NCBI GenBank assembly: GCA_910588215.1
Contig: CAJUQJ010000052.1
Span: forward strand, 1-23,662
From: an uncultured Lachnospiraceae bacterium
GTDB lineage: Bacteria; Bacillota; Clostridia; Lachnospirales; Lachnospiraceae
Length of the DNA stretch: 23,662 bases
Direction: 5' to 3'
Shown: piece after piece, positions 23,614 to 23,662 of the stretch
Numbering within the stretch: position 1 is the first letter of the stretch
Layout: the number at the start of each line of letters is the position of its first letter
The notes under the pieces: model-generated
Database searches by the model: none
Seen by the model: only the letters and a program-made list of their open reading frames with translations
What the model was told of the DNA's origin: nothing
Program-made: the position numbers and the translations under genes

Positions 23614-23662
23614 GCGGTAAATAATCGGCGTCTATAAAAGGAGTACTGCCTGTGGTATCCTA

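Overview
The window looks like chromosomal DNA of a Clostridia member, most likely a gut Lachnospiraceae. The reasons are strong GGAGG-type ribosome sites with some GTG/TTG starts, an N-terminally anchored D,D-carboxypeptidase with an acidic then arginine-rich cytoplasmic tail, a very large secreted transglutaminase-like protein with Big_2-type and tandem repeat modules, a sugar ABC importer without its own ATPase, and short palindromic repeats between genes. This placement rests on gene style, not on a marker gene.

Layout. (1) 1-774 has no protein gene. It holds two tandem, diverged copies (about 221-420 and 482-670) of a promoter plus small-RNA-like unit. Each copy has 11-bp phased TTCA direct repeats resembling a PHO box, a TATACT -10, and a strong hairpin followed by a CCUCCC tail. 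An intrinsic terminator lies at 677-709. (2) 775-10456 is a visibly AT-richer catabolic region: a divergent LysR regulator, then type-B carboxylesterase, ThuA-like protein, MFS transporter, SDR oxidoreductase and a catalytically dead SDR look-alike. After a long hairpin come a lipoprotein solute-binding protein and two LplB/YtcP-type permeases. Overlaps and tight spacing argue for one or two co-regulated transcripts. (3) 10457-14641 is housekeeping in character: D,D-carboxypeptidase behind a promoter/terminator leader, a membrane-anchored XRE regulator, a cyclophilin and a two-domain GNAT protein. (4) 14761-19593 encodes a 1610-residue secreted transglutaminase-like protein with a low-complexity Asp/Glu/Pro spacer and about seven C-terminal tandem modules. 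(5) 19594-21407 holds a 166-bp palindromic element, a bidirectional terminator and pyruvate kinase on the minus strand. (6) 21500-23662 is a graveyard: a broken secreted-protein gene fused in frame to a radical SAM/SPASM gene that lacks its N-terminal iron-sulfur motif, followed by an ABC exporter fragment that stops inside the membrane domain. It reads as a decayed, AT-rich peptide-modification (RiPP-like) cassette.

How the parts could work together. The LysR protein probably senses a small molecule and controls the esterase operon from a palindrome lying within two overlapping divergent promoters. The ABC importer and MFS protein would move substrate or product. The esterase would release an acyl or alcohol group, and the SDR would oxidise or reduce a carbonyl or alcohol. 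The actual substrate cannot be read from the sequence. The least expected signals are the twin sRNA-like loci under a PHO-box-like array, the SDR pseudoenzyme beside its intact paralogue, and the promoter that fires directly into a terminator ahead of the carboxypeptidase.
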